A DNA stretch of 64,000 nt, from NCBI GenBank assembly GCA_038143955.1, contig JAYQMT010000004.1, forward strand, positions 146,819 to 210,818, written 5' to 3'. The notes below the pieces were generated by a model. The model did not search any database, was not told the DNA's origin, and saw only the letters and a list, made by a program, of their open reading frames with translations. This DNA is from Porticoccus sp038143955. Lineage in GTDB: Bacteria > Pseudomonadota > Gammaproteobacteria > Pseudomonadales > Porticoccaceae. Below are positions 17,505 to 26,091 of this stretch, piece by piece. Numbering within the stretch: position 1 is the first letter of the stretch; every line of letters begins with the position of its first letter. Position numbers and translations under genes: made by a program.

Positions 17505-18182
17505 TTATATACAACACAGACAAACAAAAATGGAATTATTTTTTTCTTTAAAAGATTTTACAGCTAAAAGAAGTTTTATTTTATTTTCAATACCAACAGT
17601 ATAATTTGCATGATGAATTAGTATATCTTGTTGTTTAGGAGTAATTTCTTCAAATCCTTGAAATACCGACCAATTTGTATCACTAGCATAGGTGTAAAAT
17701 TTACTGGAAAGCGTTTTGACTTTTAGATCTTGGTATTTTTTGTACAAAAAGTATTGAAGAGCTTCTTGGTCATCAGGAAAAAAAGCAAGATTGTCTTTTA
17801 TATCTTGGAATAAACTAATTAATTTATCAGTAGATTTGCATATAAAAAACCCAGCGCAATACCTGGTACCATCATTTTGAAAAGCTATATCCATGTCTCC
17901 AATCTCATTTAGGAGCGTTTCTTTTATTTTTGGTGGAAAGAATTGTATATCACAATCTCCATGAACGATATGTTTTCCCACGTTTTCTTTTAAGCCATCT
18001 ATTATGAGATCCATTTTGTGTAGCATCGTATCTTTCCATCCATTTTCTCTATAGTTGGCAGATGCGCAAAGCTGATCAAATTTTTTAGAAATTATATCAA
18101 ACTCATTTTGGGGAAAGCTTTTTAAAAAAAAATCTTCGTAGATAAACTCGTGGCTTGGCGTATATAATGTATAAAATTTCAT
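17505..18182 (-). CDS. Nucleotide-diphospho-sugar transferase-like protein
   Basis: A 225-residue protein. HIVHGDCDIQFF near residue 74 gives a D-C-D metal-binding triad, and FQNDGTRYCAGFFICKST then PDDQEALQYFL follow in the order seen in the Nucleotid_trans (GT77-like) group. The C-terminus ends in a Cys-rich hydrophobic tail (IFVCLCCI). It lies between the GT8 and GT2 genes, 9 and 4 bases away, in the same operon. The family-level call is moderate and the substrate unknown. Confidence 0.6.
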   Translation of the reverse strand: MKFYTLYTPSHEFIYEDFFLKSFPQNEFDIISKKFDQLCASANYRENGWKDTMLHKMDLIIDGLKENVGKHIVHGDCDIQFFPPKIKETLLNEIGDMDIAFQNDGTRYCAGFFICKSTDKLISLFQDIKDNLAFFPDDQEALQYFLYKKYQDLKVKTLSSKFYTYASDTNWSVFQGFEEITPKQQDILIHHANYTVGIENKIKLLLAVKSFKEKNNSIFVCLCCI

Positions 18183-18186
18183 GTGT

Positions 18187-18981
18187 TTATTTTTTGAAGT
18201 AAGGATTTTTAATTATTCTTTTAGCGTTTCCATTATGGATGGTACCAAGGTGCGAGTATTTTTGCCTAACAAAAGCTTCTTCTTTCATTTTTATAATCTC
18301 CGTGGTTTTGTTTGTAGAAATACCAGTGGGATTAAAATAATAACCGCCTAGTACTTGATTGATTTTTTTCATTTGAGCGCCTTGCGCAGCGCATCTTAGC
18401 CAAAATTCTGCATCAGCACACAACCTGTACTGGGTATCAAAGTATCCATATCTATCATGTAAAGTTTTTCTGTAAACAGGTGATTGGTGAGGAGGGTTGC
18501 AATCTATTAGGGCTTCTGGTGAAAATTCAGGAAAGTTGTAAACATAGGGACTTTTCTCTAAGCATTCATCAAATGATAGATTTGGTATATTTGTGATCAA
18601 GCTATCACTGTAAACTAAATCTATATTTTGGTTTCTTTCTAAAAAATTCACCTGCTCCTCTAATGCATTTTCTTTTTTGATATCATCAAGATTTGCATTG
18701 TTTAAAAATTTGCCGCTGGCCATCTTTACGGCCATATTCCAGCAACCGTAAATACCAGGGTCTTTTGTTATTTTTGTATAAAAAATATTTGAATACATCG
18801 ATTTGTATTCATTTATAATTTTAGTGCAATCTTCACTGCCCGCATCAATCAATATTAATTCGCATTCGCTAAATATAGTCTGAGATGTTATACCCCTTAG
18901 GTAGTAAGGTAAAAAATTCATTCCATTAAAAATGGAACAAAAAACTGAGATTACATTTTTTTTACTTGACATAGTTTGCAT
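18187..18981 (-). CDS. Family 2 glycosyltransferase
   Basis: A 264-residue GT2 protein. It starts at 18981, or more likely at the ATG at 18969 (MSSKKNVISVFCSIFNG). LILIDAGSEDCT is the nucleotide-binding strand, DPGIYGCWNMAVKMASGKFLN is the canonical family segment, and NANLDD stands at the DxD position. NPPHQSPVYRK and RLCADAEFWLR (Asp before Ala-Glu, catalytic-base region) follow. It is the first gene of the long minus-strand glycan operon and is divergent from the sigma-factor operon. Confidence 0.85.
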   Translation of the reverse strand: MQTMSSKKNVISVFCSIFNGMNFLPYYLRGITSQTIFSECELILIDAGSEDCTKIINEYKSMYSNIFYTKITKDPGIYGCWNMAVKMASGKFLNNANLDDIKKENALEEQVNFLERNQNIDLVYSDSLITNIPNLSFDECLEKSPYVYNFPEFSPEALIDCNPPHQSPVYRKTLHDRYGYFDTQYRLCADAEFWLRCAAQGAQMKKINQVLGGYYFNPTGISTNKTTEIIKMKEEAFVRQKYSHLGTIHNGNAKRIIKNPYFKK

Positions 18982-18994
18982 TAAATGTTATAAT
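18966..18994 (+). promoter_or_regulatory. Perfect consensus sigma70 promoter
   Basis: TTGACA at 18966-18971, a 17-base spacer and TATAAT at 18989-18994: both hexamers and the spacing match the bacterial consensus exactly. It points into the sigma-factor operon, with the start of transcription expected near 19001, inside the palindrome at 18999-19020. An early promoter recognised by unmodified host polymerase is the natural reading. Confidence 0.85.
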
Positions 18995-18998
18995 AGTT

Positions 18999-19020
18999 TC
19001 CTTAAACTTAAGTTTAAGGA
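18999..19020. repeat. 22-base perfect palindrome, candidate operator
   Basis: tccttaaacttaagtttaag continues with ga to complete a perfect inverted repeat without a loop. It lies 4 bases after the consensus -10 box, so a dimeric repressor bound here would block the promoter start site. It could instead form a weak hairpin at the 5' end of the transcript, but without a loop an operator is more likely. Confidence 0.55.
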
Positions 19021-19074
19021 TATATCCTTACGTATATCTTATAAAATATATCTAACGTAGATCTAACAATACAG

Positions 19075-19104
19075 TTGACATAACATATGATTATATGTTA
19101 TATT
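19075..19104 (+). promoter_or_regulatory. Second promoter with inverted repeat in the spacer
   Basis: TTGACA at 19075-19080 and TATATT at 19099-19104 (18-base spacer) form a second promoter 16 bases ahead of the sigma-factor ATG. The spacer holds the inverted repeat aacatat-gatt-atatgtt at 19082-19099, a typical operator placement. A short 5' leader would carry the aagga ribosome site at 19107-19111. Confidence 0.55.
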
Positions 19105-19119
19105 AATAAGGAATTCAAG

Positions 19120-19728
19120 ATGGAAAAAACAAACTCGATGTCAGACGCAGATCTGATTTACAAATTAAGAAACAATGATGAGCCGTCTCAATGCTTACTG
19201 GAATTAGTGGAAAGGCACAGTGGTATTTACATAACGATGGTTAATAATTATACTCCTAGCACTAATAACGTTTCATCTTCATATAAAGATGAATTAATTT
19301 CTGATAAAAATTACTACATCTATCAGGCTGCACTAAAATATGACGAATCAAAAAAAACAAAATTTTCTACCTACCTAGGTAACGAAACAAGATGGATGTG
19401 CCTAAACTTGTATAATAAAGAAAAAAATAAATCCATGAAGGAGGTTAATAGAGACAGCGAGCAAGTTGATAATTTAGCGTCACCTTGTGATATGAAAAAC
19501 GACATGTATAAGCAAGAAATGTTTTCGAAGATAGAAAGCATAATAGATAGTGACCCAGATTCAAGGATATCTAAAATTTTCAAAATGAGGTATATAGACG
19601 CTAAGGGGAATAAGCTAACCCCATGGAAAAATATAAGCAACTCATTAAGCTTAAGCATACAGGGCTGCATTAATGTGCACAACAAAGCGATCAAAAAATT
19701 AAAAAAAGAATTCCATAAAGAAATATGA
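19120..19728 (+). CDS. Phage RNA polymerase sigma factor
   Basis: A 202-residue protein. The ATG at 19120 is chosen because AAGGA stands 8 bases ahead; an in-frame ATG at 19087 has no ribosome site. Residues about 60-105 (IYQAALKYDESKKTKFSTYLGNETRWMCLN) resemble sigma region 2, with the helix that binds the polymerase clamp and the -10 element. The C-terminal part (WKNISNSLSLSIQGCINVHNKAIKKLKKEF) resembles region 4 helix-turn-helix. It is short like T4 gp55-type late factors and probably directs host polymerase to later phage promoters. First gene of the plus-strand operon; its stop overlaps the ssb start by 4 bases. Confidence 0.75.
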   Translation: MEKTNSMSDADLIYKLRNNDEPSQCLLELVERHSGIYITMVNNYTPSTNNVSSSYKDELISDKNYYIYQAALKYDESKKTKFSTYLGNETRWMCLNLYNKEKNKSMKEVNRDSEQVDNLASPCDMKNDMYKQEMFSKIESIIDSDPDSRISKIFKMRYIDAKGNKLTPWKNISNSLSLSIQGCINVHNKAIKKLKKEFHKEI

Positions 19729-20111
19729 TTAATAAATTTATTGGTATTGGATACCTAACTAAAAACCCAGAACTAAAAAATCTTGGTGACTACAAAAAAT
19801 GCGAGTTCTCCGTAGCGATAAATTCATCAAAAAGAAGAAGTTATTTTTCTAGACGTAGAGAGCTGGAACAAAGTTGCCGAAAATTGTTCAAACTTTTTGT
19901 CAAAAGGTTCGTGTGTTTATATAGAAGGAAAAATAAAAATAAACAAATGGAAAGATAAAAATGACAATGTTCGTCAAAAATGGTTTATATCCTCTGACAT
20001 AGTAAGATTCTTACCTAATTCAAAAAAAGAAGAAAGTAAAAAATAATTGAAAATCCAAAGCCCTCAGATAGTATAAAAGAAATTATAGACGAAGAAGATA
20101 TGCCCTTTTAA
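19725..20111 (+). CDS. ssb: Single-stranded DNA-binding protein, two frame breaks
   Basis: About 128 residues when restored. It begins MINKFIGIGYLTKNPELK, the first OB-fold strands of bacterial-type SSB. Removing one A at 19829-19833 continues into EEVIFLDVESWNKVAENC and LSKGSCVYIEGKIKINKW, the classic central SSB segment. Adding one A at 20038-20043 reaches the end IIDEEDMPF, an acidic tip like the DDDIPF of E. coli SSB, which docks replication and repair partners. The tip and the fit to the next ATG at 20113 support both corrections. Confidence 0.88.
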
Positions 20112-20112
20112 T

Positions 20113-21196
20113 ATGGAATATATAAATTTTAGCGCACCAATTAATTCCCTAAGCTTTGGAAACGTATCTTTCAATATGCTTAGAGAGTTCCATAAACTGG
20201 GTCAAAAGATATGCTTTTTTCCAATAGGTGACAAGATAGATATGTCTGCCTTTGATAGAGCAAGCCCCGAACTTAAAGATTGGATTAGTCAGAGTTATAA
20301 TGATAGATTATTAAATTTATCTGCAGATAACCCCTCCTTAAAAATGTGGCACTTAAATTCGTCTGAGTCAAGAGTTGGACCAAGGCAAATTTTGTATACT
20401 TTTTATGAATGCAATAAGCCAACGTTGTCTGAAAAAAATCTATGCAACACCCAAGACTTAACAATATTCAGTAGTTCTTACGCTAGAGACACTTTCTCTG
20501 AATCTGGCTGTAAAAATATAGACTATGTACCGATAGGTCTAGATCCAGACGTATTCCAAACAGGTAGAGACTATTTGGATAGAATTAATTTTGGATTAGT
20601 TGGTAAGTTTGAAAAAAGAAAACATACAGCGCGGATACTAAAATTGTGGGCTGAAAAATATGGAAACAACATGGATTATCAGCTAACATGTTGCGTACAT
20701 AACCCCTTTATAAAAGATGACCAAATGAAGCTTTTAATCCTTCAGGCTTTGGATGGTAAAATCTATAAAAACATAAATTTCTTAAATCGCCTTGCGACAA
20801 ATTCAGAAATGAACGAACTATATAATGCTATAGACATAAATCTTAGCGGCTTAAGTGGTGCGGAAGGATGGAACTTACCTGCATTTAATTCTACATGTTT
20901 AGGCAAGTGGAGTATAGTACTGAATTGTACATCGCATAAAGATTGGGCTAATAAAGATAATTCAATCGTCGTTAATCCATCAGGTGAAGAAGATATTTAT
21001 GATGGTATCTTTTTTTCAAGAAGGTCAGCCCTTCAACCAGGGTACATACTATACATTTAGTGATGAAGATTTTTATAAAGCTACAGAAAAAGCTTTAAGT
21101 AAAGTCGATCAAGAAAATACTTCTGGCCTAAAATTAAAAGATAAATTTAATTACGAAAAAACTGTAAAAAAACTAATAGAAATTATAAAACAATGA
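20113..21196 (+). CDS. GT4-like glycosyltransferase, one frame break
   Basis: About 361 residues after removing one T in the run at 21010-21016. INFGLVGKFEKRKHTARILKLW near residue 158 is the start of the C-terminal GT-B Rossmann domain. NSEMNELYNAIDINLSGLSGAEGWNLPAFNSTCLG contains the donor-binding segment, with Glu-Gly-Trp-x-x-Pro in place of the usual E-G-x-x-x-x-x-E. The restored tail DGIFFQEGQPFNQGTYYTF then leads through a helix to IEIIKQ, whose TGA overlaps the next ATG. A retaining GT-B glycosyltransferase is the best call; acceptor unknown. Confidence 0.75.
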
Positions 21197-21384
21197 ATAT
21201 AAGAAGAGAAGGAGAATCTGTTTTGCTTTGCTGCGGCAAAGGTAGATGTCCAGCAATCAAAAAATCTAACGAAGAAAACGCCAACGAATATTTACTGACA
21301 GATGATTACGGTGGAGAAGTAAGGTTAACAAGAGACCAAATATCTGTTATTCAAGAAGCCTTACAAGAACTTGATAATTCTTGA
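21193..21384 (+). CDS. Small Cys-containing protein, unknown
   Basis: A 63-residue protein, ATG overlapping the previous stop. It contains LLCCGKGRCPAIK, a short Cys-rich knuckle, followed by an acidic stretch and LTRDQISVIQEALQEL, a likely helix. Two to three Cys are too few for a classical zinc finger within this chain. Not recognised; a typical small accessory gene of the operon. Confidence 0.5.
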   Translation: MNIRREGESVLLCCGKGRCPAIKKSNEENANEYLLTDDYGGEVRLTRDQISVIQEALQELDNS

Positions 21385-21694
21385 GGCAACAGCATCTGTA
21401 GGTTTAATGTGGATCCTAAAGCACGGATCTATTTTAAATAAACCTAGATCGTTTTTATCAAAACACTCTTTATTACTCAAAGAGTTATTTTCCTGCAGTC
21501 TTTGCTTAGGTTTCTGGTGTGGTCTAATTGTCGGATTTTGTGGTTTTTATTTTAATAAATCATATTATTATATATATTTTCCTTTTGTTTGTTCGGCCTT
21601 ATGTTGGCTAGCAGATTCCTTACTTGATTTAATACAAGTATTAGCCAATTATCTAGACAAAAAAATTGATTTTTATATACCTGCTGTGTTATAA
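21371..21694 (+). CDS. Small membrane protein (DUF1360-like)
   Basis: About 107 residues beginning at a TTG that overlaps the previous gene by 14 bases. Three hydrophobic segments are visible (about residues 7-16, 40-60 and 68-92). The middle one carries ELFSCSLCLGFWCGLIVGF, the Cys-x-x-Cys-x-Gly-Phe-Trp signature of the DUF1360 group of small membrane proteins known from phages and bacteria. Function unknown. Confidence 0.55.
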   Translation: MIILEATASVGLMWILKHGSILNKPRSFLSKHSLLLKELFSCSLCLGFWCGLIVGFCGFYFNKSYYYIYFPFVCSALCWLADSLLDLIQVLANYLDKKIDFYIPAVL

Positions 21695-21705
21695 TCTATA
21701 ACACT

Positions 21706-22089
21706 ATGCCAATGTATATTTTTGAAAATCCCAAGACAGGTGAAGAGATTGAGTTATTCTTTGGCATGAATGATGAAAAAGAATATTTCGATGAAGACGG
21801 TTTAGAGTGGAAAAGAGTTTACACGTCTTCCCAATTAAACACACAGGGTTCTATTGACCCTTGGTCCAATAACAGTTTTGTTAATGCAACGGCAAACATG
21901 AAAGGCTCCGTTGGAGATCTTCTTGATAAAAGCGCTGAACTTTCTTCTATCAGGGCGGAGCAAAACGGAGGAGTTGATCCAGTTAAAAAGAAATATTATA
22001 AAGAATATTCGGACAAAAGGGGTGGAGTTAAACACCCTAACGATCAAAAAAAATCATTTGAAAACAAACACATTAAAGTAGATCTTTGA
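21706..22089 (+). CDS. FmdB-like small phage protein
   Basis: A 127-residue protein beginning MPMYIFENPKTGEEIELFFG, which resembles the start of the FmdB-type zinc-ribbon proteins that many aquatic phages carry. The later part has the family's helical spacer (GSVGDLLDKSAELSSIRAEQNG) and a charged tail, YYKEYSDKRGGVKHPNDQKK. The paired Cys of a zinc ribbon are absent, so metal binding is unlikely. A regulatory role is only suggested by name-giving relatives. Confidence 0.55.
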   Translation: MPMYIFENPKTGEEIELFFGMNDEKEYFDEDGLEWKRVYTSSQLNTQGSIDPWSNNSFVNATANMKGSVGDLLDKSAELSSIRAEQNGGVDPVKKKYYKEYSDKRGGVKHPNDQKKSFENKHIKVDL

Positions 22090-22090
22090 T

Positions 22091-22621
22091 ATGAGTATAC
22101 AAATATACAAGCCTAATAAAAATAACACAGGGTTCGGCTTTTCATTTTCAGCCGGAGTTGATAAAAAAACAAATGAACCCGTTTTATTTGTGAATGCTAT
22201 ATCTCAATACTCATGGAATAATGGCTCGGGTACTTTCCAAGGAAACTCCAACAACCCAGACAAAACTATTACCGTTAAATTTAATGAGTTTGAGTGTGGC
22301 GCAATTATAAATTCTATGAAAAATAGATATGAATGGAGTACTTTTCATAAAAGTGCAACAAACCAAACGACTATAAAACTAACGCCATGGGACAAGCAGA
22401 GTAAAATTAAAACCTACAATGCAAAAACAAAAGAATTTCAGGAAACTCAGCAAACAATTCCAGCCTTTGGGTTTACTATATCTAAATCAGGAGGCACTAC
22501 ATTCAAACTTTCTCTTGAGCCAGGAGAAGCAGAATGTATCTCAAGTTTTCTACAAATGCTGCTCCTAAAAATATACAATCATAGATTTAAGAAAAGCTAT
22601 ACAGAACCTTTTGATGCCTAA
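22091..22621 (+). CDS. Unknown phage protein, possible nucleic-acid-binding beta fold
   Basis: A 176-residue protein starting one base after the previous stop. It is rich in beta-strand patterns (GFGFSFSAGVDKKTNEPVLF, TTFKLSLEPGEAECIS), ends in a helix, and has repeated aromatic-basic positions that would suit a whirly/PC4-like single-strand binding fold. That similarity is only by general pattern. It is coupled by overlap to the following glycosyltransferase. No function can be assigned. Confidence 0.45.
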   Translation: MSIQIYKPNKNNTGFGFSFSAGVDKKTNEPVLFVNAISQYSWNNGSGTFQGNSNNPDKTITVKFNEFECGAIINSMKNRYEWSTFHKSATNQTTIKLTPWDKQSKIKTYNAKTKEFQETQQTIPAFGFTISKSGGTTFKLSLEPGEAECISSFLQMLLLKIYNHRFKKSYTEPFDA

Positions 22622-24540
22622 AAAAAAAGAAAATATTATTTCATAGCAATTTTTGTAAAGCTTTTACAGGTTTTGGTAAAAATTCTAAGAACGTCTTAAA
22701 ATATTTATACGGAACAGGTAAGTATGAAATAATTGAAGCCGCAAACGGTTTTTCGAAATCGCATGCGCCACTATCAAAACTACCATGGAAGTGCGTTGGC
22801 ACTCTGCCAGATGATCAAGCAAAGATAGCTGCATTAAATAAAGATCCAAATTTAGCTAGATCTGCAGCTTATGGTTCAGAAACAATAGATGAACTTATAA
22901 AAGAATTCAAGCCTGACGTATACATAGGAGCAGAAGATATATGGGCCTTCAATAAGTACTGGGAAAGAAAGTGGTGAAACAAAATAAACTGCATGATTTG
23001 GTCAACGATAGACTCAGAACCAATGCTACCGCTTGCCGTAGAAGCAGCAGACTACATAAAACATTATTATGTTTGGGCTTCTTTTGCGGAAAGAGAAATG
23101 GCTAAACTCGGCCATGATCATGTTAAAACATTAAGAGGTATAGTTGAAACATCTCATTTTAAAAAATTTAACAAAGACCTAAAGTTAGCCCTAAGAGCCA
23201 AGCAAAAAATCGAAAAAGATTTGTTTATTGTAGGGTTTTTGTTCAGGAATCAATTAAGAAAAAGCGTTCCAAATTTAATAGAAGGGTTTGCGCAGTTTAA
23301 GAAAAACCAACCAAACTCTAAAGCAAAACTTCTACTGCATACTAATTGGGCAGAAGGCTGGGACATACAAAGACTAATAAAAGAAAAAAATGTAAGCAAC
23401 GAAGATATTTTAACAACTTATTTTTGTGAAAAATGCCAGCAATACGAAATAAAACCTTACTCAGGGCAAAATCTTGATTGCAGATTCTGCAAGAGCGAGA
23501 AGAGTCAGAAAACAACTAGTACTGCTGCAGGAGTTTCCGAATCACAGTTAAATGAAATCTATAATCTCATGGATGTTTATTGTCACCCTTTTACATCTGG
23601 TGGCCAGGAAATACCTATACAGGAAGCTAAGTTGTGTGAGCTTATAACTCTTGTAACTAATTATAGCTGCGGAGAAGATCACACTACTCCAGAAAGCGGA
23701 GGTTTACCTTTGGAGTGGTCGGAATACAGAGAACCGGGTACTCAATTTATAAAAGCAAGCACTTACCCTTCAAGCATCTGCAAGCAATTAACAAAAGTCT
23801 ATCAGATGAAGCAGTCAAAAAGAGATTCTATAGGAAAAAAGGCTAGAGATTTTGTTATTAAAAATTATTCAGCAGAAGTCATAGGGGCTAAACTAGAAGA
23901 AATAATTGACGATATGCCTTTTTGCGAATGGGATTTTGATTTTACAGAAAAATTAAGAAACCCTGATTACGAGCCACCGATTATTGCGAATGACAGTGAT
24001 TGGCTTGCGGATATATATAAGAATATACTTTTAATGGATGTTGTTCCAGGTGCAGATAAAGGCCATCAGCATTGGATGTCAAAAATTAACGAAGGATTGC
24101 CCAGGTCTCAAATCTTAGATTATTTTAAAAAAGTTGCTAGGGAAGAGAATGAGAAAATTCAATCATCTAGCAAATTTGAAGACCTACTTGATGACGAAGG
24201 TCCAGAAAAAAGAGTTGCAGTAGTAATGCCGCAAAGCGCTGGTGATGTATTAATGGTCAACTCATTGATTGGGAATCTTAAAAAACTTTATCCAAATCAC
24301 AATCTATATTTTATAACAAAAAAACCTTTCTTTTCTTTGATAGAGGACAACCCTTATATACATAAAGTTATAGAGTACCAAGAAAGCTTAGACAACTTAC
24401 TTGTGCTAGAGGGTTCAGGCTCCTACAAGGGATTTTTTGATGTAGCTTATGTTCCCCACGTAGGTAGTCAAAAAGTATTAACATACGTACATAACGGAAG
24501 AGACAAAATAGGATTAGATTTATATGAAAATACAAACTGA
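22614..24540 (+). CDS. GT-B glycosyltransferase fused to the N-terminal half of a GT9 (heptosyltransferase-like) domain; frame break and in-frame TGA
   Basis: The restored protein is about 641 residues. Removing one A from the A9 run at 22620-22628 gives the start KKILFHSNFCKAFTGFGKN, a GT4-like first domain. A TGA at 22975-22977 interrupts the same frame, where TGG would give WERKWWNKINCMIW. The GT domain continues with VDVYCHPFTSGGQEIPIQEA (donor site) and a Cys-rich insert (CEKCQQYEI...CRFCK). From about residue 535, KRVAVVMPQSAGDVLMVNSL and LYFITKKPFFSLIEDNPYIH match the N-terminal Rossmann domain of ADP-heptose:LPS heptosyltransferases. The protein ends just where the second GT9 domain should begin; that domain lies two genes on. 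Confidence 0.7.
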
Positions 24541-24910
24541 GATATCAATAGGAGAACTATTAGATAAAGCATCTATACTGAAAATTAAATCAGAAAAAAT
24601 ATCTGATATAAATAAAAAAATAAGTATAGATAAAGAATTAATATACCTTAATAAAATAATTTCTGATTTATTAAAGGAGTACCCTTTAGCTGAAAAAAGA
24701 ACCCAAGAACTTGTTGCTATAAATTCTAAGCTCTGGGAGATAGAAGACCGAATAAGAGAAAAAGAAAGAGATAAAACTTTTGATAATGAATTCATAGAGC
24801 TAGCTAGATCTGTATACTATACAAATGATCAAAGGTTTGAAATTAAAAATAAAATAAATCAAGAATCTGGCTCGTCTTTTCTCGAACAAAAATCTTACGA
24901 AAAATATTAA
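24524..24910 (+). CDS. DUF6165-like protein
   Basis: A 128-residue, highly charged, mostly helical protein. It starts KIQTEISIGELLDKASILKI and keeps a coiled-coil-like heptad pattern to the end, features of the DUF6165 group that often sits beside glycosyltransferases in bacteria and phages. It overlaps the upstream gene by 17 bases and the downstream one by a single base, so it is embedded between the two halves of a GT9-like enzyme. It could bridge or stabilise them. Function unknown. Confidence 0.6.
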   Translation: MKIQTEISIGELLDKASILKIKSEKISDINKKISIDKELIYLNKIISDLLKEYPLAEKRTQELVAINSKLWEIEDRIREKERDKTFDNEFIELARSVYYTNDQRFEIKNKINQESGSSFLEQKSYEKY

Positions 24911-26091
24911 TGTCTCATCTTGTAGAAGAATATGCAAAAAACTTAGGCTGCAAAATAGGTAAGCCATACCTTAGTAGTCATTTTTATCCAGTCATACCTG
25001 ACAAATATATAACTTTTCATACAAATGAAAAGAAAGTTCAGTCTAAACATTATGATTATTGGAGGATAGTTTTTAAATTAATTGCGCCCTTCTTGCAAAA
25101 AGAAGGTATAAAAATCGTACAGATAGGTGGGCCAGAAGATCCTAGTTTTAAAGAGTGCGATCAAAATACGTGCGGGTGTTCTTTTAAGCAGATGGCATAT
25201 GTTATAGAAGGCTCTTTAATGCATTTTGGTATAGATAGTCTACCAATGCATATTGCTAGCATGCATGACAAAAAAATGGTTTGCCTTTTTTCTAACTTAT
25301 ATCCAGAAAACGCCAATCCAATATGGAATAAAAAAAATAAATACATACTGCACAGTCCTGATTTTTCTGAAACAAAACCTTCGTTTTCTTTTAATGAAAG
25401 CCCTAAAAGAATTAATGAAATCCTGCCAGAAAAAGTTGCTTCTGACATATTAGACTGCCTTGACTTAAACCATGATATCAAGGAATATGAAACTTTAAAT
25501 ATCGGAAAGCATTATAATAATAATATCACAGAGGTGATACCTGATTTCATACCAAGCGCCGATTTAACTTTTAATAACTTAATTAATTTAAGGTGTGATT
25601 ATGAGCTGCTTATGGAGTCTTTACCGCATTGGCTTTCCAGAAGAGTCAACCTCATGATTGACAGCCCGATAGATATAAAGATTCTATCTAGATATAAATC
25701 TAATATAGCAGGCATGACAGTATTTGTAGGTAAAGATAATTTTGATGAAGAATATTTTAGGTTATTATCAAGATTAAAAATAAGTTATACTTTAATAACT
25801 AAAGATCTAAATAATATAGGAGAGATAAGATTAAAATTTTTTGATTATACTGTTGAAGAGTATAAACCTGCCAAGAAAAAAGACCTTGACTTTATTTCAG
25901 ATGTGTGCGATAATACATACTATCATAGCAATAAAGTATTAATGTCAAAGAATCAAGAATATTACAGTAAAGCTGCCTGGAAAAAAGGCATAGCTAAAGA
26001 TGATAGTCATCAGTCGGTAATTGATTCTCCAGATTTCTGGGAAGAGATACAACACTTCAATATATATAATCATGGCAAAAGCAAAATCTGA
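24910..26091 (+). CDS. C-terminal half of GT9 (heptosyltransferase-like) fused to an unknown domain
   Basis: A 393-residue protein. Residues 1-170 look like the second Rossmann domain of GT9 enzymes: YITFHTNEKKVQSKHYDYW, IKIVQIGGPEDP, and FGIDSLPMHIASMHDKKMVCLFS, which corresponds to the donor-binding D-S/T-G-x-x-H loop. Residues about 200-340 form a second alpha/beta region (LINLRCDYELLMESLPHW, GMTVFVGKDNFDE). Together with the end of the gene at 22614-24540 it would rebuild a complete GT-B fold. The first residues MSHLVEEYAKNLGC match the interdomain helix. Confidence 0.65.
   Translation: MSHLVEEYAKNLGCKIGKPYLSSHFYPVIPDKYITFHTNEKKVQSKHYDYWRIVFKLIAPFLQKEGIKIVQIGGPEDPSFKECDQNTCGCSFKQMAYVIEGSLMHFGIDSLPMHIASMHDKKMVCLFSNLYPENANPIWNKKNKYILHSPDFSETKPSFSFNESPKRINEILPEKVASDILDCLDLNHDIKEYETLNIGKHYNNNITEVIPDFIPSADLTFNNLINLRCDYELLMESLPHWLSRRVNLMIDSPIDIKILSRYKSNIAGMTVFVGKDNFDEEYFRLLSRLKISYTLITKDLNNIGEIRLKFFDYTVEEYKPAKKKDLDFISDVCDNTYYHSNKVLMSKNQEYYSKAAWKKGIAKDDSHQSVIDSPDFWEEIQHFNIYNHGKSKI

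Noticed and set aside
17498..17510. A second TATAAATA core just before the GT8 gene
   Set aside because: It lies within about 10 bases of the start codon and inside an operon of closely spaced genes, so it is most likely chance.
22975..22977. Reassignment of TGA or TAA to an amino acid (alternative genetic code)
   Set aside because: Many genes in the window end normally at TAA, TAG and TGA, including ATGA overlaps, so a global recoding is not supported.
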